From the NCBI RefSeq assembly GCF_021491355.1, contig NZ_JAKENF010000005.1, positions 202,070 to 266,069 on the forward strand: a stretch of 64,000 bases of DNA, in the 5' to 3' direction. This DNA is from Alitabrizicola rongguiensis. Its GTDB lineage: Bacteria > Pseudomonadota > Alphaproteobacteria > Rhodobacterales > Rhodobacteraceae. Both the position numbers and the translations under genes were made by a program. Every line of letters starts with the position of its first letter. The stretch's first letter is position 1. The notes under the pieces are model-generated. The model saw only the letters and a list, made by a program, of their open reading frames with translations, was not told the origin of the DNA and did no database searches. Positions 38,395 to 47,609 of the stretch are shown piece after piece.

Positions 38395-39420
38395 TCAGTC
38401 TCCCGCATTGTGCCGGCGCTCGAGCGCGGCATGAAGCGCCATCATCCCCAGGATGATCGCCCCGATGAAGATGTTGTAGGCCAGGCCCGGCACGCCGATC
38501 AGGACGATGCCGTTGCGCATCAGCCGCAGGATCAGCACGCCCAGAACCGTGCCGATGATGGTGCCGCGTCCGCCCGCCAGCGCCGTGCCGCCGATCACCA
38601 CCATGGCGATCACCTCGAGTTCGTAGCCGGTGCCCGAGTTCGGGTTGGCTGCCGACACGCGGATCGACGAGATGATGCCGGCGAAGGCAGCCATGGCGGC
38701 CGACAGCATGAACAGGATGGTCTTGACGCGCCCGGTCGGCACGCCGCGGTTCCGGGCGGCGATGGGGTTGCCCCCGGTGGCCTGGATCCAGTTGCCGAAG
38801 CGGGTGCGGGTCAGGATGTAGTGGAACATGACCGCGAGCAGGATGAACCAGATCAGGCTCATGTACAGCCGCAGGCTTCCCACGTGGAATTCCCCGACAA
38901 GCACCCCGGACAGCCACTGATCGTCGGCCTTCCAGGTCCGCTGCGGGAAGCCATCGGTGAGCCACAGCGCCGTGCCGCGCACGACCAGAAGCATGCCGAG
39001 CGTGACGAGGAAGGACGGGATCCGCATCCGCGTCACGAACAGGCCGTTGATGAGGCCGATCAGCAGCGCGACCAGGATCGCAACAAGGAACGCCACCGAC
39101 AGCGGGAGTGCCGCCTCGTTGAACAGGGTCCACATCACGACTGGCGCAAAGCCGAAGACCGAGCCGACCGACAGGTCGAACTCGCCTGCGGTCATCAGCA
39201 GTGTCATCGCCAACGCGATAAGGCCGAGCTCGACGGTGAACGTGAGGGCGTTGCCGATATTCGTGATAGAGATGAAGGCCGGGTTGATGGCGGTGAAGAC
39301 CACCAGCATGACAACCAGCAGGACCAGCGGGCCGACTTCCGGCTTGTTTATCAGCGTTCGCGTGAAACCTGCGCCGGATGCGTGCTCCGGAGGGGCCAGG
39401 GTAGGGCTGGGTTCGGTCAT
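38395..39420 (-). CDS. Sugar ABC transporter permease (FrcC-like)
   Basis: 341 residues from ATG at 39420 (MTEPSPTLAPPEHASG). About nine or ten hydrophobic segments, RbsC/FrcC fold, with LLMTAGEFDLSVGSVFGFAP near residue 85 and VIGGTALAGGRGTIIGTVLG near residue 275. The hydrophilic N-terminus of about 25 residues is cytoplasmic. It lies between the binding protein and the ATPase in the usual order. Confidence 0.92.
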   Translation of the reverse strand: MTEPSPTLAPPEHASGAGFTRTLINKPEVGPLVLLVVMLVVFTAINPAFISITNIGNALTFTVELGLIALAMTLLMTAGEFDLSVGSVFGFAPVVMWTLFNEAALPLSVAFLVAILVALLIGLINGLFVTRMRIPSFLVTLGMLLVVRGTALWLTDGFPQRTWKADDQWLSGVLVGEFHVGSLRLYMSLIWFILLAVMFHYILTRTRFGNWIQATGGNPIAARNRGVPTGRVKTILFMLSAAMAAFAGIISSIRVSAANPNSGTGYELEVIAMVVIGGTALAGGRGTIIGTVLGVLILRLMRNGIVLIGVPGLAYNIFIGAIILGMMALHAALERRHNAGD

Positions 39421-39447
39421 CCCGGGAAATCCTGTAGAGGGAAAGGC

Positions 39448-39477
39448 CCGCCCGCGATGCCTGTGCACCGCGGGCGG
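39448..39477 (-). terminator. Hairpin between binding-protein and permease genes
   Basis: CCGCCCGCG at 39448-39456 pairs with CGCGGGCGG at 39469-39477 around 12 bases. It follows the binding-protein stop on the minus strand and has no U-run. Position matches the hairpin at 30819-30844 in the neighbouring transport operon. Confidence 0.6.
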
Positions 39478-39488
39478 AGGTGTGGCAG

Positions 39489-40421
39489 TCAGTTGCCGCC
39501 CATGATCTTGTGATAGACGGGGGCCGTGTCCTTCTCGTAGAGCGCGCCGGTGATGATGTCGAAGCCGATCGGGATACCGTTCGTCTCCATCAAGAGCGCC
39601 GAGAGGCACATGTAGGAGGTGGCCTGCGGGTCCTGCCACATGCCGGCAGCGACGTAGCCGTCCATCACCTCCTGCGTGGTGTCGAGCGAGTTGCCCCAGC
39701 CCACGACCGGGATGTCGCCGGGCTTGAGGCCCGCCTGATCCCAGACCCGCTTGACCGAGCCCGTCACCATGTCGCCCAGGCCGATCATCGCCTTGATCTT
39801 GTCTCGGTTGGCGGTGACGTAATCGGTCATGCGGTTGATGACCTCGGCTTGGTCAAGCGTGGCATCGGTGACCTCCCATGTGATCCCGAGCGGTTCGAAC
39901 ACCGACTTGATGCCCTTTTCCTCTTCCACACCATAGGAGGCGCCTGGCACTTCGACCGGCATCCAGACGAAGTCACCCGACTTCACGAAGCCCTTGTCGA
40001 CAAGGTACTGCGCCCAGGTCTGTCCGACGTGGATGAGGTCGCCGCCGACATAGGCGTTCCAGTCCGCCTGCGGATCCGGCGTGTTGAAGTTCACGATCGG
40101 GATGCCTGCGGCGCGGGCTTCCTTCACCACATCGACCATCGAGCCTGGGTCGGGGCTGGTCGAGCAGATGCCTGCTGCGCCCGCCGCGATCGCGGCGCGC
40201 ACGGCTTCCTGCTGGCTCGGCACGTCACCCGAGTGGAACGAAGTGTTGACGGTATTGCCGGTTTCCTTGGCCCAGGCCTCGGCGCCCTGCAGGAAATAGG
40301 TCCAGACCGGGTCGGCTGGCCCACCATGCGAGATCCAGTAGAAGGTCTTGCCCTCGGCCAGAGCTGTACCGGCAGTCAGCGCAAGCACTGCGGTCGCGCA
40401 AAGGAATGTACGTCTCAGCAT
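39489..40421 (-). CDS. Sugar ABC transporter periplasmic binding protein (FrcB-like)
   Basis: 310 residues from ATG at 40421, with GGGAGGAGACAACG before it. The signal peptide MLRRTFLCATAVLALTAGTA is cut after LA at about residue 22. The Peripla_BP_4 fold is seen in GVPSQQ-like VPSQQEAVRAAIAAGAAG and PIVNFNTPDPQADWNAYVGG. It would bind a monosaccharide-like ligand. It differs clearly from the binding protein at 29786, so the two transporters probably take up different compounds. Confidence 0.92.
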   Translation of the reverse strand: MLRRTFLCATAVLALTAGTALAEGKTFYWISHGGPADPVWTYFLQGAEAWAKETGNTVNTSFHSGDVPSQQEAVRAAIAAGAAGICSTSPDPGSMVDVVKEARAAGIPIVNFNTPDPQADWNAYVGGDLIHVGQTWAQYLVDKGFVKSGDFVWMPVEVPGASYGVEEEKGIKSVFEPLGITWEVTDATLDQAEVINRMTDYVTANRDKIKAMIGLGDMVTGSVKRVWDQAGLKPGDIPVVGWGNSLDTTQEVMDGYVAAGMWQDPQATSYMCLSALLMETNGIPIGFDIITGALYEKDTAPVYHKIMGGN

Positions 40422-40548
40422 CGTTGTCTCCTCCCTTGTTTCAAGTTCTGCGATCGCCGTGTCGGCGCCGCGTAGAGCCGGGGGAATTCCGCCCGGTTGG
40501 TCCGATGCGCAGGCCCTCCTCGCCGGCGCACCCTTTCTCGCGCAGGGC

Positions 40549-41391
40549 CTAGCCCTGCCGCCTTTCCCCCTTTTCCAGACAGTTGATGAACTGGTCGAAT
40601 TCCCCTTCGGACATGGCCACGAGGTGCCGGTCCTCGGGATAGGCGCCTGTCTCGACATCCGTGATGAATTCGCGGAACGCCGCGATGCGTTCGACCTGAA
40701 GCCGGGCATATTCGGCACGGAAGTCGCGATAGACCTTGGAATGGCGGGGAATGCGCCCGTCGGTGTAACCGAGAATGTCGTTGGCAAAGAGATACTGCGC
40801 ATCGCAGCCCGCGCCGGCGCCCATGGACCACAAGAGGATGCCCACGCGCCGGCTGATCTCGCTTGCGACCTCTGGCGGCACCACTTCGATCTCGACCGCG
40901 AAGGCCCCGGCATCCTCGTAGGCGCGCACCTCGTCATACAGGCGCAGCGCCGCGTCGGCCGTCTTGCCGACGGCGCGGAACCCGCCGGTCCAGGTCGCGC
41001 GCGAAGGCACCAGCCCGACATGGCCGACCACGGGGATATGCTCGCGGGCAAGATGCTCGACCGTCCGGAGCGAGCCGGAGCAATAGACTGCGTCTGCCCC
41101 TCGGTTCACCGCATCTCCGCACCAGCGCAGGTAGTCATCGGCCGTGCCCGCCTCGAGATGGGTCTTGCCGGTCATCGAGAAGATCGAGGGGGCGACCCTG
41201 CGATAGTCCGGGTGGAACAGGACCTCGGGCGGGACCGATGCGATGTCGATCCCGGCCTCTTCGGCTGCGGCGGCCTCGTCGATCGAGAAGTAGCGCAGCA
41301 TGGTCAACTGGCGCTTGCCCTTGAGCGCGCGAAGATCGGCCACGGTCGGCAGCCGTCTTGTCCGAACCACAGAGGCGCCGACTGCCGTCAT
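40549..41391 (-). CDS. PanB-like (ketopantoate hydroxymethyltransferase family) protein in a transport operon
   Basis: 280 residues of the PEP-mutase/PanB TIM-barrel group. PanB hallmarks remain: FSIDEAAAAEEAGIDIASV near residue 35, VVGHVGLVPSRATWTGGF, EVVPPEVA with the catalytic-position Glu and MGAGAGCDAQYLFANDILGY. The usual metal-binding GDSLG loop after the first strand is replaced by VPPEVLFHPDY. The protein is therefore unlikely to be the housekeeping enzyme. Its place between a desaturase-like hydroxylase and a sugar importer suggests an aldol or retro-aldol role in catabolism. Confidence 0.78.
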   Translation of the reverse strand: MTAVGASVVRTRRLPTVADLRALKGKRQLTMLRYFSIDEAAAAEEAGIDIASVPPEVLFHPDYRRVAPSIFSMTGKTHLEAGTADDYLRWCGDAVNRGADAVYCSGSLRTVEHLAREHIPVVGHVGLVPSRATWTGGFRAVGKTADAALRLYDEVRAYEDAGAFAVEIEVVPPEVASEISRRVGILLWSMGAGAGCDAQYLFANDILGYTDGRIPRHSKVYRDFRAEYARLQVERIAAFREFITDVETGAYPEDRHLVAMSEGEFDQFINCLEKGERRQG

Positions 41392-41430
41392 CTTGCCTCC
41401 CCCTGTCGCTGTGCGGCTCTTTCCATGCCG

Positions 41431-42576
41431 TTACGCACTGCGTTCCGGCACAGACTGGTGCAGGACGTCCTTGTATGGGCGCGCTGTCGGGGGCAGTTCT
41501 CGCCTCAGGTAATAGCCGACCTCATGCCTTTGCCGCAGGATAGCCCGGAACATCTCGGCATAGGCCTGAGCGATCGAGGGGTTGGGCACCGGCAGGTCGT
41601 GCTTGATGAGTTCATGCAGCCGGGGCAGGGCGTGGTAGGGCACCATCGGGAACATGTGATGCTCCACATGGTAGTTCATGTTCCAGTAGATCCACCGGCT
41701 GATGGGGTTCATGTAGACCGTGCGCGAGTTCAGGCGGTGGTCGAGGACATCCTCGGCCAGACCACCATGCTGCAGGAGGCCGGTCATCACCATGTGCCAG
41801 CACCCGTAAAGCCGTGGCAGCCCGATCAGCAGGAGCGGGATCGTCGATTTCCAGCCCATCCCGGTCGCGAGCATCCACAGCGTCACGGCAAGGGTCGCGG
41901 CGTAGATCGCCATGTGGACACGGGCCCAGAAGATCGCCTTGGGCCATTCCGAGGCCGGGATATAGTCCTTCTCATCGGGCGACAGGATGCCCATCGCGTT
42001 CCGCGCGATCCCGACGAGCGACTTCCAGGCGTCGACGACCCCGACATAGGCCAGCGCCTTCAGCATCAGGCTGATCGGATGCATCCAGGCGATCTCGGCA
42101 TCACGGCCGACGATGATCGTGTCGGTGTGGTGCCGCGCGTGGCTCCAGCGCCAGTTGATCGGATTGCGCATCACCTGGAAGGACGCAATGTGATAGACCA
42201 CGTCGTTCATCCAGCCGGTCCGAAAGGCCGTCCCGTGGCCGCATTCATGCCAGCGAGAGTCGCAGGCCGAGCCGTAGACGACGCCATAGGCTAGCCAGAA
42301 CGGCACCGCCCACCATGTGCCCCAGAACCAGATGCCGCCCGCGGCGAGGAGGATGTGCAACGCAATCCACAGGATCGTGTCGCGGATCGCCGGGCTGTCG
42401 CTGCGCTGCATGAGCGCCTTCATCTCCTTGCGGGAGACGTCGGTGTGGTACCATTCGGCCGCCGCGAGACCAGCCTCGATGGCGTGGCGGGCGGACTCGC
42501 CTGTCAGGGAATAGTCCCGAGGCGGGACGAGGGCGGCAGAGTGGCTGGATGAGTCGATATTCATAATGTGGCGCAT
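41431..42576 (-). CDS. Membrane fatty acid desaturase/hydroxylase family protein (MocD-like)
   Basis: 381 residues with hydrophobic helices near 68-102 and 215-255 and the three di-iron His boxes: HECGH at 110-114, HARHH at 146-150 and HVEHH in NYHVEHHMFPMVPYHALP. The enzyme type uses O2 and needs an electron donor (usually a Rieske ferredoxin), not encoded nearby. MocD, from rhizopine catabolism, belongs to this family. With the ABC transporter and Gfo/Idh/MocA genes around it, removal of a methyl group or hydroxylation of the substrate is conceivable. ATG at 42576 has AGGAAAAGCG before it. Confidence 0.85.
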   Translation of the reverse strand: MRHIMNIDSSSHSAALVPPRDYSLTGESARHAIEAGLAAAEWYHTDVSRKEMKALMQRSDSPAIRDTILWIALHILLAAGGIWFWGTWWAVPFWLAYGVVYGSACDSRWHECGHGTAFRTGWMNDVVYHIASFQVMRNPINWRWSHARHHTDTIIVGRDAEIAWMHPISLMLKALAYVGVVDAWKSLVGIARNAMGILSPDEKDYIPASEWPKAIFWARVHMAIYAATLAVTLWMLATGMGWKSTIPLLLIGLPRLYGCWHMVMTGLLQHGGLAEDVLDHRLNSRTVYMNPISRWIYWNMNYHVEHHMFPMVPYHALPRLHELIKHDLPVPNPSIAQAYAEMFRAILRQRHEVGYYLRRELPPTARPYKDVLHQSVPERSA

Positions 42577-42775
42577 CGCTTTTCCTCACCACTTTCGGCA
42601 TTCCGAAACCTGCGACAACGGCAGATCACATCAGATCGCATCAGGTGGCCCTCGGAATTCGTTCCGCTAACCCATTGTGCAATTGCAGAAAAACCTATGT
42701 CCAGATTGCAAGGGGCCACAGGGCTGATGTAATCCGGTCAAAGTCCATCAGCTCGGGACGAACCGGGAGCGCCGC
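42577..42775. promoter_or_regulatory. Divergent promoter region with TGCAATTGCA palindrome
   Basis: The gap between the desaturase-like gene (minus) and the LacI gene (plus). A 10-base perfect palindrome, TGCAATTGCA, lies at 42678-42687 with a further ATTGCAA at about 42710. It is a candidate operator for the LacI-family regulator; the assignment rests on position and symmetry alone. Confidence 0.4.
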
Positions 42776-43801
42776 ATGAGCCGAAGCACGATTGCCGACA
42801 TCGCGCGCTTGGCGATGGTGTCGACCGCCACCGTCGACAGGGTGCTGAACCGCCGCGCCGGGGTCAGCCCCGCGAACCGCCAACGCGTGTTCCAGGCAGC
42901 GAAGGAGCTCGGCTATCTGCCAAGCGAAGGCGCGGTGTCGATGCCGTCGCGACCCGCGCATCTGGAATTCCTGATCCCCTTCGTCCGCAACGGCTTCATG
43001 CACGAACTGGTCGACTGCATCATGGCGACTGCGGGCTCTCTGCCGTTGGTGGCGTCCTGCAAGGTGACCCCGCTCGACGGGATTGGGCCGGACTCGCTTC
43101 TGCCCGCGCTTGAGAAGATTTCGCTTTCGACAAGCGGCGTCGGCATTGTCACCATCGACCATCCGAAGACCCGCCATGCGATCCGCGAGTTGAGCGAGGC
43201 AGGGGTGCGGGTTGTCACCATAGCCTCGGATGTCCCATCGACGCCGCGGGCCGCCTATGTCGGCGTGGACAACCTCGTCGCCGGTCGGACCGCGGCGCTG
43301 TTGATGGGGCGGTTGTCCTGCACTGCGGGGGGGACGATCGGTCTGTTTCTCGGCTCGCGCGCCTTCCACGGCCACCGCGAGCGCGAATTCGGATTTCGGG
43401 CCCTGATCGAAGAGCAGTTTCCTCAGCTTTCGATCCTTCCGGCGGTCGAGACGGGAGAGGATGCCGACCTGTCGCGGCAGGGCATGCTCAAGCTCATGCG
43501 GACCGCTCCCGACCTGGTCGGCGTTTATTGCGTCGGGGCCGGTCGGGCGGGGATCGCCGATGCGCTCCGCACGCGGACAGACGGCAAGCGGCCTTTCGTC
43601 ATCATGCACGACCTGACGGAAAGCGCGCGGCTCTGGCTGGTCGAGGATCTCATCGATGTGGTGATCGACCAGAATGCGCGGCTGGTGGGCGAACAGGCGG
43701 TTATCCAGCTCCTGGGATCGATTGCGGTCAACTCACCGCTTCTGGCCCCGCGATACATCGAACCGCGCATCATCCTGCGCGAGAATATTCCCCACCTGTG
43801 A
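42776..43801 (+). CDS. LacI-family transcriptional regulator
   Basis: 341 residues. The N-terminal LacI HTH (STIADIARLAMVSTATVDRV, then the hinge LNRRAGVSPANRQRVFQAAK) is followed by a periplasmic-binding-protein-like sensor of about 275 residues (AAYVGVDNLVAGRTAALLMG). The effector is likely a sugar. It is divergent from the minus-strand transport operon and probably controls it. Confidence 0.93.
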   Translation: MSRSTIADIARLAMVSTATVDRVLNRRAGVSPANRQRVFQAAKELGYLPSEGAVSMPSRPAHLEFLIPFVRNGFMHELVDCIMATAGSLPLVASCKVTPLDGIGPDSLLPALEKISLSTSGVGIVTIDHPKTRHAIRELSEAGVRVVTIASDVPSTPRAAYVGVDNLVAGRTAALLMGRLSCTAGGTIGLFLGSRAFHGHREREFGFRALIEEQFPQLSILPAVETGEDADLSRQGMLKLMRTAPDLVGVYCVGAGRAGIADALRTRTDGKRPFVIMHDLTESARLWLVEDLIDVVIDQNARLVGEQAVIQLLGSIAVNSPLLAPRYIEPRIILRENIPHL

Positions 43802-43852
43802 AGGGAGTGGAGCCTGCTCTGCCCAGCTGTTGCGCCCCTATGCTGCAGCGTC

Positions 43853-43870
43853 TCACACCTGATAGTGTGA
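43853..43870. promoter_or_regulatory. TCACAC-N6-GTGTGA inverted repeat upstream of small HTH gene
   Basis: A perfect 6-base inverted repeat with a 6-base spacer, 52 bases after the LacI stop. The surrounding gap (43802-44073, 272 bases) has no convincing gene. The shape is that of a dimeric regulator site (Crp-like spacing); a Crp/Fnr-family gene lies at 51732. Function not shown. Confidence 0.35.
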
Positions 43871-44073
43871 CCGGGCAGGTGCTGGCAGCCAGTTGTGAAC
43901 GCGTCTCGGTTCCGTTGGTTCGCGATCAGCTCATGCTACATAGAGCTCTGCAACTCGATGAGGGCGACGGGTGCTCAAGGGCCGTGCGGCCAGGGCAGGC
44001 GGCCTGCTCGGTCGCGGGAGACCAGCATCGCAATCCGCGAATGCGGGTTGGCACAATCAGTAACGGAGGCACC

Positions 44074-44574
44074 GTGCAGGCAGCCCGAAACACAGACTAC
44101 GAGACCCGTGTTGAACAGGTCATGGGCCGGTTCCGTGCCGCCTATCTCGACACCCAGTATCACTATGTCCAGTTCCTGACGGAGCATATGGTCGACTGTG
44201 CAGCCTCCTTCGACGGCGATCTCGAGGCGATGCTGCTTCTTGCAGTCCTCGGCCAGAGGCGACTCGAAGAAGCAAGAAACTCGACACATCCCGAACAGCC
44301 CGATCCGGCCCGGACGGCGATGACAACCATGCGCATCGCCGATGTCACCGGCATCCCGCGCGAGACGGTCCGGCGCAAGCTGGCGTCATTTGAGCGCAAG
44401 GGCTGGATCAGCCACCATCCGGGGCTGGGCTGGTCAATCGCCGGGCAAAGGAACTCCTCCGAAGTGCAGACGGCCCTCGCCGACCTTGAAGAGAGGTCCT
44501 TTCGCCGCCTTGCGCGACTCTATCTGCTGCTCTCGCAGGTATTGGAGGACGGTGCGCGGCGCACTGCAGACTGA
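44074..44574 (+). CDS. Winged-HTH DNA-binding protein, uncharacterised
   Basis: 166 residues from GTG at 44074, which follows GGAGGCACC. The frame is open further upstream, but the sequence there is not protein-like. The C-terminal half contains a MarR/Crp-type wing: MRIADVTGIPRETVRRKLAS followed by FERKGWISHHPGLGWSI. The N-terminal helices have no motif that I recognise. It lies directly upstream of the outer-membrane barrel and Tat-SDR genes in the same direction and may regulate them. Confidence 0.7.
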   Translation: MQAARNTDYETRVEQVMGRFRAAYLDTQYHYVQFLTEHMVDCAASFDGDLEAMLLLAVLGQRRLEEARNSTHPEQPDPARTAMTTMRIADVTGIPRETVRRKLASFERKGWISHHPGLGWSIAGQRNSSEVQTALADLEERSFRRLARLYLLLSQVLEDGARRTAD

Positions 44575-44614
44575 CCCCATAGCCCGCTGCCCAAAATGGG
44601 CGGGGGGTGGATTG

Positions 44615-44632
44615 TCAAGAGTCAGCTCTTGA
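44615..44632. repeat. Short inverted repeat before the outer-membrane barrel gene
   Basis: TCAAGAG at 44615-44621 pairs with CTCTTGA at 44626-44632 around TCAG. It lies 37 bases before the GTG start of the barrel gene and 41 bases after the HTH stop. It may be an operator or a weak terminator. Confidence 0.35.
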
Positions 44633-44668
44633 TCGTTAGTTTGTTCAGACCAGATAGGAACAGCTGTC

Positions 44669-46459
44669 GTGAGCCTGCGGCGATCCACTCAGCATGCGTG
44701 CGCTCTCCTTCGCCGAACGAGGTTTGGACCGGTTCTTGCCGTCTGGAGCCTGGCCGTGCTTCTGGTCCTTGCCGATGCGCCCGGTGCCTTCGCCCAGGTC
44801 GGTTTGGCCAATTCCGGCCCCTTCGAGCAGCGCCGGATCGAGTCGGTGCAGATCACCATCGCCAACCCGACCCAGGATGCCGCGTTCAACCAGCGGATCG
44901 AGGATGCGGTGCGGCGCGGTATCCTGCTGTTCCCTGACGAGCGCTACAACGACGATGCAATTTCACTGGCAATCACGCAGATCGTCCGGCGCAATCCGCA
45001 GATCGCCAGCATCGATTTCGAGCCGCTGCCCGCTGCGCTTGGCGGCGTCGATGTCAATGTGACGGTCAAGCTCGGCGACGGAGTTCAGCCGCCCGGTGGA
45101 CGCGGCATGGCAGCGAGCGGGAAGTTCTCGGATTTCCCGCTTCTCCTCGATCGCAACGGCACGGTGCTGAAGTTCAAGCTCGATGTCTTCACGTTGATGT
45201 ACGGCAACAACAACGCCTGGTACGGCCAGCCCGGTCCGATGCTGGCGGGCAATCCCCTCGCCGACGGTCCGGCGGGCGCCGGATGGAGCGATTGGGCCGA
45301 GGGCTACCTGCAATACGGCATCTATGGCATCACGCCCTTGACCAACAATCTTTACGCGTATGGCAACTTCTCGGTCATCACGTCGGGCTCCAGCGGGCAG
45401 GAACTGTTCACCAACCTGGCGCGCGGATACACCTATTGGGAAGATGCCTATGTCGGTCTCGTCGGCGGCAATGTCGACAGCAAGGGCAATCGGCTGACCT
45501 ATAACCTCTCCGTGGGCCGGCAGCGGTTCACGCTGGCCAACGGCTTTCTCATCGCCAACACGGCCGCCAACGGCTGGAACCGCGCGGCGCTTCAGGCGAA
45601 CGCGCGATGGGCGTCCGACCTTCTGGTCTTGGGCGAGGTTGCCTACAACCAGACCAAGCTTCAGGCCTTCTATCTTGACCCCGATGAACTGCCGATCCTC
45701 GACACTGACACCAGGATCGCAGGTCTGAACCTCGAGACCACGCCGGTGGACGGGCTCATGCTTGGCATGTCCTACCTCACGGTGCCGCAATCGACTGCTG
45801 CCTACTATTCCCCGACCGGCGGCCTGGTCGGTACGAGAGAGGGGATGCAGCTTTGGGATGCCCGGTTCAACTGGACGGCCAATCCCGAAGGGGTGCCGGG
45901 TCCGTTCATCGGCGGTGAAGCGGCCCTCCAGACCAACCGCAACTTCGGCATGAACGCGCGGGCGGGTTGGGCCGAGGTCGGCTACAGCTTCGCCAAGGCC
46001 AAGTGGAGCCCCGCAATCAGCTACCGCATCGCCTATTTCTCGGGGGACGATCCGGATACGCCGACCTATGAGCGTTGGGACCCGCTTCTGTCGGGCGGCA
46101 CTGGCGAGCAATGGGTCCAGGGCATGAGCCATTTCAAGGTGGTTCAGGACAGCAACGTCATCGCACAGCGCATCCAGGGGCGGCTCCGCGTCACGCCAAA
46201 GATCGAGGTCGTGCCGCAACTCTGGGTCTTTCGGGCCGATACGCTGAACAACGTCGGTGGCAACCCGGCGCTGAGTACCCTGACCGACAGCACCTACGGC
46301 TACGAGGCCAACGTGACGGTGAAATGGTATAAGTCGCGAAACCTCTACGTTCACGGTGCGCTTGGCTTCACCGTCCCCGGCGAAGGCACCAAGGCCGCGC
46401 TCGGCGGCGATGCCAGCAACTGGCTCGCGGCAATGTTGTTCGTCCGCTACTCGTTCTGA
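44669..46459 (+). CDS. Outer-membrane beta-barrel protein with N-terminal POTRA-like domain
   Basis: 596 residues from GTG at 44669. A signal peptide (about 42 residues, ending AGAFA) is followed by a POTRA-like domain (RRIESVQITIANPTQDAAFN up to VDVNVTVKLGDG). A barrel of about 450 residues follows, with alternating aromatic strands and the terminal Phe of BAM substrates (LFVRYSF). The barrel resembles alginate-export/porin families (YLQYGIYGITPLTNNLYAYG). A POTRA next to a porin-like barrel is unusual. It is followed by two Tat-exported SDR genes, so it may pass their substrate across the outer membrane. Function unknown. Confidence 0.75.
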   Translation: MSLRRSTQHACALLRRTRFGPVLAVWSLAVLLVLADAPGAFAQVGLANSGPFEQRRIESVQITIANPTQDAAFNQRIEDAVRRGILLFPDERYNDDAISLAITQIVRRNPQIASIDFEPLPAALGGVDVNVTVKLGDGVQPPGGRGMAASGKFSDFPLLLDRNGTVLKFKLDVFTLMYGNNNAWYGQPGPMLAGNPLADGPAGAGWSDWAEGYLQYGIYGITPLTNNLYAYGNFSVITSGSSGQELFTNLARGYTYWEDAYVGLVGGNVDSKGNRLTYNLSVGRQRFTLANGFLIANTAANGWNRAALQANARWASDLLVLGEVAYNQTKLQAFYLDPDELPILDTDTRIAGLNLETTPVDGLMLGMSYLTVPQSTAAYYSPTGGLVGTREGMQLWDARFNWTANPEGVPGPFIGGEAALQTNRNFGMNARAGWAEVGYSFAKAKWSPAISYRIAYFSGDDPDTPTYERWDPLLSGGTGEQWVQGMSHFKVVQDSNVIAQRIQGRLRVTPKIEVVPQLWVFRADTLNNVGGNPALSTLTDSTYGYEANVTVKWYKSRNLYVHGALGFTVPGEGTKAALGGDASNWLAAMLFVRYSF

Positions 46460-46491
46460 CCCCCCGATCCCCTTTTGCAAGGAAACCGCAC

Positions 46492-47565
46492 ATGGACGAC
46501 ACTAGCTTCGGCCCTGATGGCTTCGATCGCCGGGAATTCCTGAAATCAGTCGGTCTTGTCGCGGCGTCGGGTGCAGCGATCGCGGCTGCAGCCGGTCCCG
46601 CCGAGGCCGCCCCGGCTGACCTGGGCCCGTACTCGACACCGTGGGATCCGCCCGATCCGGTAATCGCCGGGCGGCAGAACATCGTTCCGGTTCCCGAAAA
46701 CTTCTTCATTCCCGGCAGGTTTGCCGGCAAGACGGCGATCGTTACCGGCTGCGCCCGCGGCATGGGCCAACTCGCCGCAATCCGCCTCGCGCGCGAGGGC
46801 GCGAATGTCGTCGGTGTGGACTGGCTCGGCGGGGAGGGCCGAGCGGTGATCGACGCGATCGTCAAGGAGGGTGGAAAGGCCGTCTTCGTCGAAGGCGACA
46901 TTTCCGAAACTGCGGTTTGCGACGCGATGGTCAAGGCCGCGGTCGACACCTTCGGCGGGCTTGATTGCTGTCTGAACAATGCCGGTGTGATGGATGCGAT
47001 CCCGCCCGGTGAGCCGATCGACTACGCATCCCAGAAGGATCTAGCGATGTCGCGCATCAGCGATGCGTCGGATGCCTACTGGGATGTGGTGATGCGTGTG
47101 AATGCCACCGGGACGTTCCGCTCGATGCGCGCCGAGCTGCGGCAGATGCTGGCTCAGGGGCGTGGCGGCAGCATCGTGAACGTTGCGTCGGTTGCCGGCC
47201 TGCGCGGTTTCGGCGGAACCCCGTCCTACGTGGCGAGCAAACATGCCGTGAACGGGCTGACCAAGAACGCCGCGATCGACTATGCGCCCTTCGGGATCCG
47301 GGTGAATTCGGTCTGCATGGGCACGACGATCACGCCCATGTACGAGCGCGCCTTCGACCTGCTCAAGCAACGCGCGCAATCGGGCTATCGCGAAACCGGG
47401 ATCGGTATGCTGAAGATCGACAGCCTGCTGCAATGGTCGAACCAGCAGAAGATGGGGTCGATGCCGGCCGAGCAGGTGGCGGTCATGCTGTTCCTGCTCT
47501 CACCGGAATCGTCGAACCTGACCGGCGCGACTTATGCAACCGACGGCGGTTTCACGACTTACTGA
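46492..47565 (+). CDS. Tat-exported short-chain dehydrogenase/reductase
   Basis: 357 residues. The Tat signal is [17 protein letters not shown] (twin Arg, hydrophobic core, PAEAA cut near residue 40). A linker and then a complete SDR domain follow: [29 protein letters not shown], and the catalytic YVASK in [14 protein letters not shown]. Tat export means that the folded, cofactor-bound enzyme goes to the periplasm, where free NAD(P) is scarce, so the cofactor is probably held tightly. It is paralogous to the next gene. Confidence 0.9.
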   Translation: MDDTSFGPDGFDRREFLKSVGLVAASGAAIAAAAGPAEAAPADLGPYSTPWDPPDPVIAGRQNIVPVPENFFIPGRFAGKTAIVTGCARGMGQLAAIRLAREGANVVGVDWLGGEGRAVIDAIVKEGGKAVFVEGDISETAVCDAMVKAAVDTFGGLDCCLNNAGVMDAIPPGEPIDYASQKDLAMSRISDASDAYWDVVMRVNATGTFRSMRAELRQMLAQGRGGSIVNVASVAGLRGFGGTPSYVASKHAVNGLTKNAAIDYAPFGIRVNSVCMGTTITPMYERAFDLLKQRAQSGYRETGIGMLKIDSLLQWSNQQKMGSMPAEQVAVMLFLLSPESSNLTGATYATDGGFTTY

Positions 47566-47609
47566 CACAAGGAACCGGCAGCGGTCCGGTCCAAATGGGA
47601 GGCACAGAC

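Noticed and set aside
40549..41391. Calling the PanB-like gene panB (pantothenate synthesis)
   Set aside because: The metal-binding loop GDSLG is changed and the operon is catabolic, so the housekeeping name is not supported.
43528..44073. Upstream extension of the small HTH protein
   Set aside because: It overlaps the LacI gene in another frame and then reads through an intergenic stretch without motifs.
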